Positions 40,200 to 49,817 of a stretch of 64,000 bases of DNA are shown piece by piece. The stretch's first letter is position 1. Each line of letters opens with the position of its first letter. Location of the stretch: NCBI RefSeq assembly GCF_023023025.1, contig NZ_CP095481.1, positions 2,542,001 to 2,606,000 on the forward strand, in the 5' to 3' direction. Position numbers and translations under genes: made by a program. The notes under the pieces were generated by a model. It was given only the letters and a program-made list of their open reading frames with translations. It made no database searches and was not told where the DNA came from. Source of the DNA: Amycolatopsis sp. WQ 127309 (GTDB lineage Bacteria; Actinomycetota; Actinomycetes; Mycobacteriales; Pseudonocardiaceae).

Positions 40200-41999
40200 G
40201 TGCCCGCCGCGCCTCCGCAGAACACGCTCTACACCCGCACCACGACCCTGGTGCGGCGCATCGGCGTGCCCGCGGCCGTGCTGTTCGCCGCGCTGCTCTT
40301 CGACGTCGTCTTCACGACGCAGGCCGCGCTCGACGACTCCGGCCCGCGCTTCGTCGACTTCGGGCTGCTGCCCGGCATCTTCGCGATGGTGGCCTGCGCG
40401 CTGTGGGCCCAGAAGCGGGCCGCCGTCGCCGGGGCGGCGGGTGCCGCCGTGCTGGTGTTCTCCACCCTCTTCATCCACGCGTTCCACATCCCGCCGTACT
40501 CGAGCGTGCTGCCGAAGGTGACGATCACCGAGATCGTGGCGGGGGAGCTGATGCTCTACTACGTGACTCGCCGGGCGCGGGCGGGCGTGGCGTTCTGCGT
40601 GGTCAGCGCCCTGGTCGTCGGGTGCCTGGTCGCGGTCTTCGGCCGCTACCGGGGCGTCGGCGACCTGGACGGCGGATCGCTCTACCAGGCCCTGCTGTTC
40701 GGCGTGCTGCTGCTCGCCGGCGCGGTGGTGCCCGCCATCGCGATCCGCGACCGCGGCCCGAAGGCCGATCCGCGCACGCGCAAGCTCCGCCGGGTCAACG
40801 AGCTGGCGATGGGGCAGTGGCCGCTGATCGGGCTGCTCGGGTTCGCGCTCATCTTCGAGTTCGGCTACACGTACTCCAGCACCGCCCGCGGCTTCCCGAT
40901 CCTGTTCTGCTCGCTCGTCGCGGCCGTCATCGCGGTGCTGTCGCCGCGGCGGCCCGCCGACGCGGTCCTCGCCATCGCCGGGGTTCTGCTGCTCTCCGCG
41001 GTCATCACGCCGTTGCTGCAGCTGCGCAGCTCCTACCCGATGCCCGGCGGGGTGCCGTTCGTGCAGGTCATCGCCGGGATGGGCGTGGTGGTCACCCTGA
41101 CCCGCGCCCGGGGGCTGAGCGCCTCGTGGGCCCGGGTGGCCGTGCTGTCGGCCGTCGTCGCGCTCGCGGCGATCGTCAACTCGAACCAGCCCGCCGGCAA
41201 CCTGCAGACCGACCCGCAGACGCTGTCGATCCTGGCCTTCGCCGCGGCGCTGATGCTGGGCATCTCGATCGCCGTCGGCCTGATGCTGCGGTCGCGGGAC
41301 TCCGAGCGCACCACGGTCGTCCAGTCCGCGGTGTCCGAGGCGCAGACCGCCGAGCGGATGGCGCTGGCCCGCGAACTGCACGACGTCGTCGCCCACCACG
41401 TCACCGGGATCGTGGTGCAGGCGCAGGCCGCGCGGATGATGGCCGAGAAGAACCCGCAGATCGCCGTCGAGGCGATGGGCCGGATCGAGAACGCCGGCGT
41501 CGAGGCGCTCGCGGCGATGCGGCGGCTGGTCCGCTCGATGCGCGGTGACGCGCCCGCCGGGTCGAGCGAGTTCAGCGAGCAGGCGACCACGGATCTGGGC
41601 GCCGACCTGCGGAAGCTGGTCGAAGGCGCCAACCACGGCGTGCCGACGTCGATGCACCTCGACCTGCCGCCGGACCTGCCGCACGAGGTCGGCCGCTCGG
41701 CGCTGCGGCTGGTGCAGGAGTCCCTGACGAACGTCGGCAAGCACGCCGCGGACGCGACCGACGCGTTCGTGCTGGCCGAGGTGAACGGCACAGAACTGCA
41801 CCTGCGGGTGACGGACAACGGGCGCGAGCGCACGCACCGGCCCGCCGGCGGCTCGGGCGGCTACGGTCTGGTCGGCATGCGCGAACGCGTCGCGCTGCTG
41901 AAGGGCCGGCTCTCGGCCGGGCGCGGCCCGGACGGCGGCTGGCGCGTCGAAGCTTGGCTGCCGCTGGCGGCTACGGAAGAAGCGGAAGGGGACGAGTGA
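40200..41999 (+). CDS. NarL-class sensor histidine kinase 2
   Basis: 599 aa. An unusually large membrane portion, about ten or more hydrophobic segments in residues 20-375, then HisKA_3 with His394 in ARELHDVVAHHVTG and a HATPase domain (QESLTNVGKHA, GYGLVGMRERV). GTG start with TAACGT six nt upstream, so probably leaderless. Overlaps regulator 2 by GTGA. The large membrane domain may sense the adjacent transporter or lipids. Confidence 0.93.
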   Translation: MPAAPPQNTLYTRTTTLVRRIGVPAAVLFAALLFDVVFTTQAALDDSGPRFVDFGLLPGIFAMVACALWAQKRAAVAGAAGAAVLVFSTLFIHAFHIPPYSSVLPKVTITEIVAGELMLYYVTRRARAGVAFCVVSALVVGCLVAVFGRYRGVGDLDGGSLYQALLFGVLLLAGAVVPAIAIRDRGPKADPRTRKLRRVNELAMGQWPLIGLLGFALIFEFGYTYSSTARGFPILFCSLVAAVIAVLSPRRPADAVLAIAGVLLLSAVITPLLQLRSSYPMPGGVPFVQVIAGMGVVVTLTRARGLSASWARVAVLSAVVALAAIVNSNQPAGNLQTDPQTLSILAFAAALMLGISIAVGLMLRSRDSERTTVVQSAVSEAQTAERMALARELHDVVAHHVTGIVVQAQAARMMAEKNPQIAVEAMGRIENAGVEALAAMRRLVRSMRGDAPAGSSEFSEQATTDLGADLRKLVEGANHGVPTSMHLDLPPDLPHEVGRSALRLVQESLTNVGKHAADATDAFVLAEVNGTELHLRVTDNGRERTHRPAGGSGGYGLVGMRERVALLKGRLSAGRGPDGGWRVEAWLPLAATEEAEGDE

Positions 42000-42649
42000 T
42001 CCGGGTACTGATCGCCGACGACCAGGAGATGGTGCGGATGGGGTTCCGCATGATCCTGGACGCCCAGGACGACATCGAGGTCGTCGCCGACGTCGCGGAC
42101 GGCGTCTCGGCGGTCTCGAAGGCCCGCGAACTGCGCCCGGACGTCTGCCTGCTCGACATCCGTATGCCCGGCCTCGACGGCCTCGAGGTCACCCGGCAGC
42201 TGGCCGGCCCGGACGTCACCGACCCGCTGAAGGTAGTGGTGGTCACCACCTTCGACCTCGACGAGTACGTGCACACGGCGTTGCGCAACGGCGCGTCCGG
42301 CTTCCTCCTGAAGGACGCCGGCCCGGCGCTGCTGATCGAGGCGGTCCGCGCGGCCGACCGCGGCGACGCGCTGGTGTCGCCGCAGATCACCGTCCGGCTG
42401 CTCAAGCACTTCGACGGCAGCGGCCCGGCGAAACCGCAGGTCAAGCCACCTTCCGAACCGCTGACGGCGCGCGAGATGGACGTCGTGAAGGCGGCCGCGC
42501 GCGGGCTGACGAACACCGAGATCGGGTCGGAGCTCTACCTGTCGCTCTCGACGGTGAAGACGCACCTCGCGTCGGTGCAGGGCAAGATCGGCGCGCGGAA
42601 CCGCGTCGAGATCGCGGCCTGGGCGTGGCGGAGCGGAGTCGTCTCGTAA
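41996..42649 (+). CDS. NarL/FixJ response regulator 2
   Basis: 217 aa from the GTG overlapping the kinase stop. Receiver domain with Asp8/Asp9, phospho-acceptor Asp54 (VCLLDIRMP) and LLKDAG, then LuxR helix-turn-helix (LTAREMDVVKAAARGLTNTEIGSELYLSLSTVKTHL). Probably controls the divergent ABC exporter, by analogy with similar pairs; no binding site is proven. Confidence 0.94.
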   Translation: MIRVLIADDQEMVRMGFRMILDAQDDIEVVADVADGVSAVSKARELRPDVCLLDIRMPGLDGLEVTRQLAGPDVTDPLKVVVVTTFDLDEYVHTALRNGASGFLLKDAGPALLIEAVRAADRGDALVSPQITVRLLKHFDGSGPAKPQVKPPSEPLTAREMDVVKAAARGLTNTEIGSELYLSLSTVKTHLASVQGKIGARNRVEIAAWAWRSGVVS

Positions 42650-42685
42650 TTCCGGGTGCTCTGGGGGGGTGCGTAGTATCCCGAC

Positions 42686-43993
42686 ATGCAACGCCGTTTC
42701 CACGCTCCTGTCGTTCTCCCCGCCGACCCGTCCTGTTCACTCCTGCGCGACGCGGTCGTCGATGTCGACACCGATGGGCGAATTTCGTACTGCGGACCGG
42801 TGGCCACCGCCCCCGAGTCCGCCGCTCCGGTCACCACCCTGACCGGCATCCTGCTGCCCGGCTTGATCAACACGCACGCGCACAGCCCGATGACGCTGCT
42901 GCGCGGCATGGGCGGCGACCTGCCGCTGCTGCCGTGGCTCAACGAGATCATCTGGCCCGCCGAGGCGAAGCTGCGGCCCGAAGACGTCCGCACCGGCATG
43001 CTGCTGGGCTCGGTCGAGATGCTGCGCCACGGCGTCACGACCAGCGCCGAGATGTACTTCGAAGGCGAGCAGCTGGTCGACGCCGTCCTCACGACGGGCG
43101 GCCGCGTGCTGGTCGCGCCGCCGGTGATGGAGCTGCCGGGCCTCGACTGGCGCGCCCAGCTGGCCGCGATCGAGCGCTGGATCGACGCGGACGGCCTGCG
43201 CTTCGGCCCGGGCGACCGCGTCGAGCTCGGCTACGGCCCGCACTCGGCGTACATGCTGTCGGAAGAGGGCCTGCGCGCGACGGCGGAGTCGGCGGCCGCG
43301 CGCGGCGCGCTGATCCAGATCCACGTCGCCGAGGCAGCCGCGGAGGACCTCGCGGTTCGCGAAGCGCACGGCTCGGTGCCCGCGCTGCTGGCCAAGCTCG
43401 GCATGCTGGACGGCCGGGTGCTGGCCGCGCACGCGATCCACCTGTCGGACGCGGACATCGCGCTGTTCGCCGCGCACGGCGTGGGCATGGCGCACTGCCC
43501 GGGTTCGAACGCGAAGCTGGCTTCGGGCATCGCGCGGATCGCCGAGCTGCGCGCGGCGGGCGTCGCGGTCGGCCTCGGCACCGACGGCCCGGCGTCGAAC
43601 GACGACATCGACCTGTGGGAAGAACTGCAGCTCTCGGCGATGTTCGCCCGCCTCGCGACGGGCGACTCGACGGTGCTGACGGCGGCGGACGCGTTCCTGC
43701 TCGCGACCCGCGGCGGCGCCGCGGCCCTGGGCCGCGCCGACATCGGCGCACTGGAGCCGGGCCGCTGGGCCGACTTGGTCCACATCGACCTGGACGACCC
43801 GGCGTTCGCGTGCGGCTTGGACGTCCCGGACGTCCAGCTGCTGTCGAACCTCGTCTGGGCGGCGGGCTCCCGCCGGGTCCGGGACGTGTGGGTCGCGGGC
43901 GAGCAGGTGGTGGCGGACGGCGAGTCGCTACGGGTGGACCGCTCGAAGGTGCAGGCCGGCGTAGCCGAAACCGCGGCCCGCCTACGCGCCTGA
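42686..43993 (+). CDS. Amidohydrolase, SAH/MTA deaminase-like (ATZ/TRZ family)
   Basis: 435 aa metal-dependent deaminase. Metal ligands His64 and His66 in NTHAHS, later His in QIHVAEA and AHAIHLSD, and Asp in GTDGPASNDD. MTLLRGMGGDLPL.PWL is the signature of the 5'-methylthioadenosine/S-adenosylhomocysteine deaminase group, though guanine- or chlorohydrolase-like relatives are hard to separate. Leaderless start: TAGTAT then six nt to the ATG. Monocistronic. Confidence 0.85.
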   Translation: MQRRFHAPVVLPADPSCSLLRDAVVDVDTDGRISYCGPVATAPESAAPVTTLTGILLPGLINTHAHSPMTLLRGMGGDLPLLPWLNEIIWPAEAKLRPEDVRTGMLLGSVEMLRHGVTTSAEMYFEGEQLVDAVLTTGGRVLVAPPVMELPGLDWRAQLAAIERWIDADGLRFGPGDRVELGYGPHSAYMLSEEGLRATAESAAARGALIQIHVAEAAAEDLAVREAHGSVPALLAKLGMLDGRVLAAHAIHLSDADIALFAAHGVGMAHCPGSNAKLASGIARIAELRAAGVAVGLGTDGPASNDDIDLWEELQLSAMFARLATGDSTVLTAADAFLLATRGGAAALGRADIGALEPGRWADLVHIDLDDPAFACGLDVPDVQLLSNLVWAAGSRRVRDVWVAGEQVVADGESLRVDRSKVQAGVAETAARLRA

Positions 43994-44010
43994 ACTTTGC
44001 GCCGCAAAGT
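43994..44010 (+). terminator. Terminator of the amidohydrolase gene
   Basis: ACTTTGCG-C-CGCAAAGT, a perfect 8-1-8 dyad starting at the stop codon, directly followed by palindromic element 3. Confidence 0.6.
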
Positions 44011-44011
44011 C

Positions 44012-44074
44012 GCACTTTCGTAGGGAAAGATACGTCCAGGGGGGTCTCAGACGCATCTTTCTCGGTGAAAGTGA
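44012..44074. repeat. Palindromic element 3 (imperfect)
   Basis: GCACTTTCGTAGGGAAAGAT at 44012 mirrors GACGCATCTTTCTCGGTGAA at 44050 with a few mismatches. Ends and spacing match element 1 at 29240. It sits between convergent stops and ends 5 bp from the SDR stop codon. Confidence 0.65.
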
Positions 44075-44079
44075 CGGGG

Positions 44080-44757
44080 TCAGCGGGAGCGGAGGATGAC
44101 CTCGGTCACGTGGGCGTCCGGGGCTGCTGACACCGCCGTGACCACTGCTGTGGCCACCGAGTCCGCCTTCAGCAGGTGCGACGTGTCGTACTCGCGGCCT
44201 TCGCCCTTGAAGATCTTCTGCTGCATCTCCGTGTCCGTGCGGCCCGGGTAGACCGACGTCACGCGCAGGTCCGGTTCCTCCTCGCGCAGGGCGTCGGCGA
44301 AGGCGCGGACGGCGAACTTGCTCGCCGCGTACGGGGACCAGCCCGGGCGGGCGTTCAGGCCCGCTCCCGAGTTGATCACCACGACGTGACCGTGGGCTGC
44401 CCGCAGAGCCGGGAGCAGGAGGCGGGTCAGCTCGACCACCGCCACGGTGTTGACCTCGAAGTTCTCCCGCCACGCGTCGGCGGGGGTAGCCTCGACCCGG
44501 CCCAGGCGGGCCACTCCGGCCGAGTGGATCAGGACGTCCAGGGACGTGATGTCCGCGGCCGCCTGTTCGAGGGAGGCCTGGTCGGTCAGGTCCACCGGCC
44601 ACGGGGTTGCGCCCGGCAGTTCCTTTGCCAGTGCGTCCAGCGCGTCCGCGTCGCGGCCGCCGAGGAGGAGGCGGTGCGTCGGGGCGAGCTGGTGGGCGAC
44701 CGCCGCGCCGATTCCGCGCGAAGCTCCGGTCACGAGGGCCAGGGGAAGATCCGTCAT
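44080..44757 (-). CDS. Short-chain dehydrogenase/reductase
   Basis: 225 aa classical SDR: TGASRGIGAAVA at the N-terminus, HSAGVA, catalytic Ser in VVINSGAG, YAASK (Tyr/Lys), then VYPGRTDTEM. All catalytic residues are present. Substrate unknown. Its ATG overlaps the stop of the SdrD-B protein gene by 4 bp, so a cytoplasmic reductase is coupled to a surface protein. Confidence 0.9.
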   Translation of the reverse strand: MTDLPLALVTGASRGIGAAVAHQLAPTHRLLLGGRDADALDALAKELPGATPWPVDLTDQASLEQAAADITSLDVLIHSAGVARLGRVEATPADAWRENFEVNTVAVVELTRLLLPALRAAHGHVVVINSGAGLNARPGWSPYAASKFAVRAFADALREEEPDLRVTSVYPGRTDTEMQQKIFKGEGREYDTSHLLKADSVATAVVTAVSAAPDAHVTEVILRSR

Positions 44758-46364
44758 GCCCCTACCGTAACGACGAACCCGGCGTCCACCGTGCGGTCGT
44801 CGCGGTTGCCCGGGCCGAGTGTCCGGGAGGCGCAGCCCGAGGGGTCCACGTCGGAGTCGCGAGTGTCGTCACCGGCGTCCTTCTTCGTCGGCGTGTGCCC
44901 CTCGGCCGTGAAGCACACTTCGTAGGTGCCGTCTTCGAGGCCGGTGAAGGCGTAGGCGCCGTCCGGGCCGGTGACGACGCTCGTGCCGTTCTTCAGCACC
45001 GCCTTCACCCCGGCCAGCCCCGGCTCGCCCGCGTCCTGAAGGCCGTTGCCGTCGGTGTCGGTCCAGGCGAAGTCGCCGATCCGGTTCGTCGGCGGGGCCA
45101 GGCCGAGGTCCACCGAGAAGTCCTCGCGCTTCGGGCCGCCGAGGGTGCGTGGCGCGGTGCAGCCGTCCGGGTCCGCGTCGGAGTCCTGGTCGTCGTTGCC
45201 TGCGTCCTCGCGCGTCACCGTGAAGTCCGCCGGGACGGCGAAGCAGACCTGGTAGGTGCCGTCCTTCAGCTTCTCGAAGCCGTACTTGCCGTTCGCATCC
45301 GTCGTGGCGGTGCCGACCGTGCCGCCCGCGCCGTCCTTCAGCGTCACCTTCACGCCCGCGACGCCGGGCTCGCCCGGGTCCTGCAGCCCGTCGCGGTTGC
45401 GGTCGTTCCAGGCGAAGTCGCCGATCTTGGCGATCGCCGGCGGCGGGACCACGGTGATCGTCGCCGACGACGTCTTGTCGCCCAGCGTGCCGCCGGGGTA
45501 GTGGACGCCGGTGACCTTCGCCGTGTTGACGTGTCCGGTGTCGGCCACCGTCAGGTTCGGGTGGTCGCAGGTCAGCTGCTCGTTCGCGGCCGCGGCCAGC
45601 GTGAACGGCGCGAACGGCGTGGCGCACCACGGGTCCTGGACGGTGATCCCGGTCAGGTCCTGCGTGCCGTCGTTCGTCACGGTGACGCGGTAGTGCGCGG
45701 TCTCGCCCGCCGTGACCGTCGCGAACGGGCCCCACGCGCCGGTCACCGGGTTCCGCACTTCCTTCTTCACCGAGTACGCCGCGAGCTGCACGACGACGCA
45801 GTCCCAGCGGAGCCGTTCCGCGCTGGTCGTGGCGAAGAACTTCACCGCCGACGCCCTGGCCGGCGCGGTCGACGCCGGGAAGTCCTGCTCGGCCAGGTGC
45901 CCGTCGCTCGCGTTGTGGTCCACGACGAGCTTGTTCTCCAGCACCTGGACGCCGGTCGCGTCGTAGAACCGCAGGCCGGTGGCCGGGTTCGCGCTCGGCA
46001 GCGCGGCGCCGGTCGACACGCTGAGCGTGTAAACGCCGCCCGGCACGAACTTCTCGGTCTGGTAGGCGGTGCTCGCCTTGCCGTCCGGCGTCTGGATCAT
46101 CGCGGACCGCCGCCCGTCGACGGCGTACGCCTGGTCGGTCAGCAGTTTCGGCTGCTTCGCGGCCGGCGTCCCGGGCGGCACCGGCGCGGCCGGGGTGAAG
46201 ACGTAGCCGTCCGGCGCGCCGTTCGCCGCCGTCGTTTCGACGCTCGGGTTCGCCGCGACGCCGCCGCAGGCCGGAGGCGGGTCCGCGGGGGAAGCCGCGG
46301 TCACGGGCACCGCCGCGCCCGAGACCGCCATCGCCACTGCCATCGCGCGCGCCGAGAAGATCAC
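44754..46364 (-). CDS. Secreted SdrD B-like repeat surface protein
   Basis: 536 aa from a GTG. Sec signal peptide (MAVAMAVSGAAVPVTAA). The N-terminal half is a beta-rich adhesin-like domain with a DUF11-type unit (GETAHYRVTVTNDGTQDLTGITV). Two SdrD B repeats follow (IGDFAWNDRNRDGLQDPGEPGVAGVKV and IGDFAWTDTDGNGLQDAGEPGLAGVKA), each with a DxNxDG calcium loop and a YxVCF strand. No LPXTG anchor or C-terminal membrane segment, so it is probably released. It may be an adhesin or matrix protein. Confidence 0.85.
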   Translation of the reverse strand: MIFSARAMAVAMAVSGAAVPVTAASPADPPPACGGVAANPSVETTAANGAPDGYVFTPAAPVPPGTPAAKQPKLLTDQAYAVDGRRSAMIQTPDGKASTAYQTEKFVPGGVYTLSVSTGAALPSANPATGLRFYDATGVQVLENKLVVDHNASDGHLAEQDFPASTAPARASAVKFFATTSAERLRWDCVVVQLAAYSVKKEVRNPVTGAWGPFATVTAGETAHYRVTVTNDGTQDLTGITVQDPWCATPFAPFTLAAAANEQLTCDHPNLTVADTGHVNTAKVTGVHYPGGTLGDKTSSATITVVPPPAIAKIGDFAWNDRNRDGLQDPGEPGVAGVKVTLKDGAGGTVGTATTDANGKYGFEKLKDGTYQVCFAVPADFTVTREDAGNDDQDSDADPDGCTAPRTLGGPKREDFSVDLGLAPPTNRIGDFAWTDTDGNGLQDAGEPGLAGVKAVLKNGTSVVTGPDGAYAFTGLEDGTYEVCFTAEGHTPTKKDAGDDTRDSDVDPSGCASRTLGPGNRDDRTVDAGFVVTVGA

Positions 46365-46451
46365 CCCCCGACTATGGCGCGGGGCCCGGGCCCGCACCGG
46401 CCGAGAGCGGTCCCCTTCAGGGTGAACCTCGGCCGGCGCGAACCCGCTGCG

Positions 46452-48506
46452 TCAGCGCTCGCCGATGCGGCCGGGCCGGCCGAAGCGGCCCTTCTTCCAC
46501 ACCGAGACGAGTGACGGCCGCGGCTGCGCGGTGCCGCCGTCGGGCCAGTGCGACGTCGGGGTGGCCGAACTCGCCGCGTTCTCACCCGGGTGCTGCACCG
46601 CGACGAGGACGACGTGGTCGGTGACGTTCGGGCCGCACGTCTCGGCGCCGGGCGGCACCGACAGGAACTGCTTGACGTGGCCGCGTTCCGGACCGGTCAC
46701 CGGCACCGAGAACAGGCCGTCGTTCGCGCCGAGCGCGTTGCCGTCGGTCGAGACCCAGAGGTTGCCGTGGCGGTCGAAGGCCACGTTGTCCGGGCAGGAG
46801 ATCGGGCTGACCTGGCTCTTGTCGAAGCCGCCGTAGTACGTGTCGGCCGCGGCCGGGTCACCGCAGACGAGCAGCAGCCGCCACGAGAACGTCGTCGACG
46901 CCGCGTCGCCGCGGGCCTCCGCCCACTCCAGCACCTGCCCGTTCCGGTTGGCCACGCGCGGGTTCACCTCGTCGACGCCCGCCTTGCCCGCCGCGCCGCG
47001 GTCGCTGTTGTTGGTCAGCGCCGCGTAGATCCGGCCGGTGACCGGGTTCGGTTCGATGTCCTCGGGCCGGTCCATCTTCGTGGCGGCCACCTTGTCGGCG
47101 GCCTGCCGGGTGAAGACGTAGACCTCCTCGGCGGTGAATCCGTCCACAAAGGACTTGTCGCCGCTCACCAGTGGCAGCCACTCGCCGGTGCCGTCGAACT
47201 CGTCGTCGGCCGGGAGCTTGCCGGTGCCGTCGATCTCGGACGCCGGGCTGTCGCCGGTGAAGCGCGCGACGTACAGCGTGCCCTCGTCGAGCAGCGCCGA
47301 GTTGTGCCGCCGCGCGTGCGCGCTCTTGCCCGGCTTGTACTTCCCCTTGGAGACGAACTTGTAGATGTACTCGAAGCGTTCGTCGTCCCCGGAGTAGGCG
47401 GCGACGCGGCCGTCGGCGGTGATCTTGATGTTCGCGCCCTCGTGCTTGAGCCGGCCGAGCGCGGTGTGCTTGACCGGCGTCGAGTGCGGGTCGTTCGGGT
47501 CGATCTCGACGACCCAGCCGAACCGGTTCGGCTCGTTCGGCTCCTGGGCGACGTCCCACCGCTTGTCGAACCGCTCCCACTTGCGGGTGCTGGCGCCGAC
47601 GCCGATGGCGTACCGCTTCAGCCTCGCGGCCGCCACCGGGTCGGTGACCGTCTCGGAGTTCGCGAAGTACTGGTGGATGTTCTCCTCGCCGGAAAGCACG
47701 GTGCCCCAGGGCGTCACGCCGCCGGAGCAGTTGTTCTGCGTGCCGCGGACCTTGCGCCCGCTCGGATCGGCCGACGTCTTCAGGTACTTCGAACCGGCGG
47801 CCGGCCCGCGGACCTCGAAGACGGTGTCGAGCGTGATCCGGCGGGCGAACCGGCTCGGCACGACCTCGAGGCCGCCGCGGACCGGGTCGCGCCGCGCCTG
47901 CAGCACCGAAAGACCGTGCGCCGCCCAGGCGATCTTCACCTGCTCCTCGGTCGGGTTCGCCGAGTCGTACTGGTCGGCCGGGAACAGGTGCACCTCGGCG
48001 GTGTACTCGTGGTTCACGACGAGCAAGTTGTTCAGGCCCAGCGCGTCCTGCGGGATGAGGCCGACGAAGTCGTTGTTGTAGCCGAACTGCTTCGCCTGCG
48101 CGGCCGCCGTCTGCTTCGTGAAGTCGAACTTCGGCGCGCCCGGCACCACCGGGTCGCCCCAGCGGATGACGACGCGCTGCGCGTACCCGTCCGGGACGAC
48201 GACCGCGTCGAGCTTGTTCGGCGGGACGGGGTCGAAGTCGGTGCCGGGGGCCGGACGCGGTTTCGGCGCGGGTGCCGCGGCGGCCGTCCCGGAGAGCGCG
48301 GCGAACCCGCCCGCCGCGGCGGCCATCACGGCGCCCGCCTTGAAGACCCGGCGGCGGGAGATGTCCTTGACGACGTCACCGAAGTACGCGTTGCCGGACT
48401 CGTTCGGCTCGGGGTGCGCGCAAGCGTTGCCGCAGCGGTATTCGCAGGTGACCGGGGAGCGGCCGCCGGGGTGGGCGGGGAAGAGCGGGAGCAGACGGTC
48501 GGGCAC
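46452..48506 (-). CDS. PhoX-family alkaline phosphatase, Tat-exported
   Basis: 684 aa, DUF839/PhoX. Tat motif SRRRVFKAGAV at residues 50-60 then an Ala-rich h-region. It has the PhoX metal-site Cys in GTQNNCSGGVTPWGTVLSGEEN, KHEGANI and PDNVAFDRHGNLWVSTDG. PhoX hydrolyses phosphomonoesters using Fe and Ca. About 50 residues with three Cys (CEYRCGNAC) precede the Tat motif, unusual for a signal peptide but seen in actinobacterial PhoX. GTG start 4 nt after GGAGG. No Pho box was found. Confidence 0.9.
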   Translation of the reverse strand: MPDRLLPLFPAHPGGRSPVTCEYRCGNACAHPEPNESGNAYFGDVVKDISRRRVFKAGAVMAAAAGGFAALSGTAAAAPAPKPRPAPGTDFDPVPPNKLDAVVVPDGYAQRVVIRWGDPVVPGAPKFDFTKQTAAAQAKQFGYNNDFVGLIPQDALGLNNLLVVNHEYTAEVHLFPADQYDSANPTEEQVKIAWAAHGLSVLQARRDPVRGGLEVVPSRFARRITLDTVFEVRGPAAGSKYLKTSADPSGRKVRGTQNNCSGGVTPWGTVLSGEENIHQYFANSETVTDPVAAARLKRYAIGVGASTRKWERFDKRWDVAQEPNEPNRFGWVVEIDPNDPHSTPVKHTALGRLKHEGANIKITADGRVAAYSGDDERFEYIYKFVSKGKYKPGKSAHARRHNSALLDEGTLYVARFTGDSPASEIDGTGKLPADDEFDGTGEWLPLVSGDKSFVDGFTAEEVYVFTRQAADKVAATKMDRPEDIEPNPVTGRIYAALTNNSDRGAAGKAGVDEVNPRVANRNGQVLEWAEARGDAASTTFSWRLLLVCGDPAAADTYYGGFDKSQVSPISCPDNVAFDRHGNLWVSTDGNALGANDGLFSVPVTGPERGHVKQFLSVPPGAETCGPNVTDHVVLVAVQHPGENAASSATPTSHWPDGGTAQPRPSLVSVWKKGRFGRPGRIGER

Positions 48507-48599
48507 GAGGCCTCCATGGTGGGAGTTCGGGAACGAACCGACCGTAAGTCTCCCAAACCAGTCAATAGAGACATTCGAGTGAACGCCGGACTGGCCCTC

Positions 48600-49817
48600 T
48601 CAGAACTCTTCGCCGACGAGCGCGGCTTCCTGCGGCACGGCGTGCGCGTCCGCCTTCTTCTCCCGCAGCGAGAGCAGGCCACCGGCGACGACGCACAGCA
48701 CCGCGGCGGCGACGAACGGCGCCTGCGGCGAACCGAACCACTCGGCCACGTGCCCGACCAGCGTCGCCGCGACGGCACCGCCGAGCCAGCGGCAGAAGTT
48801 GTACCCCGCGCTGGCGACCGGGCGCGGCGCGTCGCTGATGGACATCGCGGTGCCGGTGAACAGCGTGTTCAGCAGCCCGGACACGAGCCCGGAGACGATG
48901 ATCCCGACGACCAGCACCGGCTTGCTCGGCACGGCCAGCACCAGCATCAGCACGGCGTACCCGAAGACGGCGGCCGCGGCGGCGTGGCGTTCACCGAGCT
49001 TGGCGGCCAGTCGCGGCGCGAGCGCGACACCCGCGACGGCGACGCACAGGCCCCAGCCGCAGAAGATCAGGCCGACGGCGATGGCGCTCCAGCCGAGGAC
49101 GAACGGCGACCAGGCCAGCACCGTGAAGAACGCGGCGGTGTAAAGCGCCGAAGCGACCGAAGTGCGCAGCAGGCCGGTGTGCTTCAACGCACGAAGCGGG
49201 TCGAGGAGCTTGATCGGATCACGCTTCTCGTGCTTGTCGCCCTTCAGGAACACCGCGCACAGCACGAGCGCGCCGGCCATCAGGATCGACGTGCCGACGA
49301 ACGGGCCGCGCCAGGAGATGCTGCCGAGCAGGGCGCCCAGCAGCGGGCCGACCGACAGGCCGACACCGAGCGCGGCTTCGTAGAGCAGGATCGCGCCGGA
49401 CTGGCCGCCGGTCGCGGCGCCGACGATCACCGACAACGCCGTCGCGATGAAGAACGCGTTGCCGAGACCCCAGACCGCGCGCAGCCCGACGAGCTGCTCG
49501 ATCGAACCGGCGGCCGCGCACAGCGCGGTGGCCGCGACGATCAGCGTCAGCCCGACGAGCACCGTGCGCTTCGGCCCGAACTTCGCGCTCGCCGCGCCGG
49601 TGACCAGCATCGCGATGACCTGGACGCCGAGGTAGGACGAGAAGAGCAGGGTGACCTGCGACGGCGTCGCGTCCAGGCCCTTGGCGATGGACAGCAGGAT
49701 CGGGTCGACGAGACCGATTCCCATGAAGGCGATGACCGCGGCGAACGCGGTGATCCACACCTGCTTGGGCTGGCCCTTGACCGCGTCCAGCAGGCTCGAG
49801 TGGTGTTCAGCGCTCAT
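48600..49817 (-). CDS. Major facilitator superfamily transporter
   Basis: 405 aa with 12 predicted membrane segments and the MFS loop GAASAKFGPKRTVLVG between segments 2 and 3. Proton-coupled drug efflux is the commonest role for MFS genes linked to MarR. It overlaps the MarR gene by 11 bp. The C-terminus is charged and cytoplasmic. Confidence 0.9.
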   Translation of the reverse strand: MSAEHHSSLLDAVKGQPKQVWITAFAAVIAFMGIGLVDPILLSIAKGLDATPSQVTLLFSSYLGVQVIAMLVTGAASAKFGPKRTVLVGLTLIVAATALCAAAGSIEQLVGLRAVWGLGNAFFIATALSVIVGAATGGQSGAILLYEAALGVGLSVGPLLGALLGSISWRGPFVGTSILMAGALVLCAVFLKGDKHEKRDPIKLLDPLRALKHTGLLRTSVASALYTAAFFTVLAWSPFVLGWSAIAVGLIFCGWGLCVAVAGVALAPRLAAKLGERHAAAAAVFGYAVLMLVLAVPSKPVLVVGIIVSGLVSGLLNTLFTGTAMSISDAPRPVASAGYNFCRWLGGAVAATLVGHVAEWFGSPQAPFVAAAVLCVVAGGLLSLREKKADAHAVPQEAALVGEEF

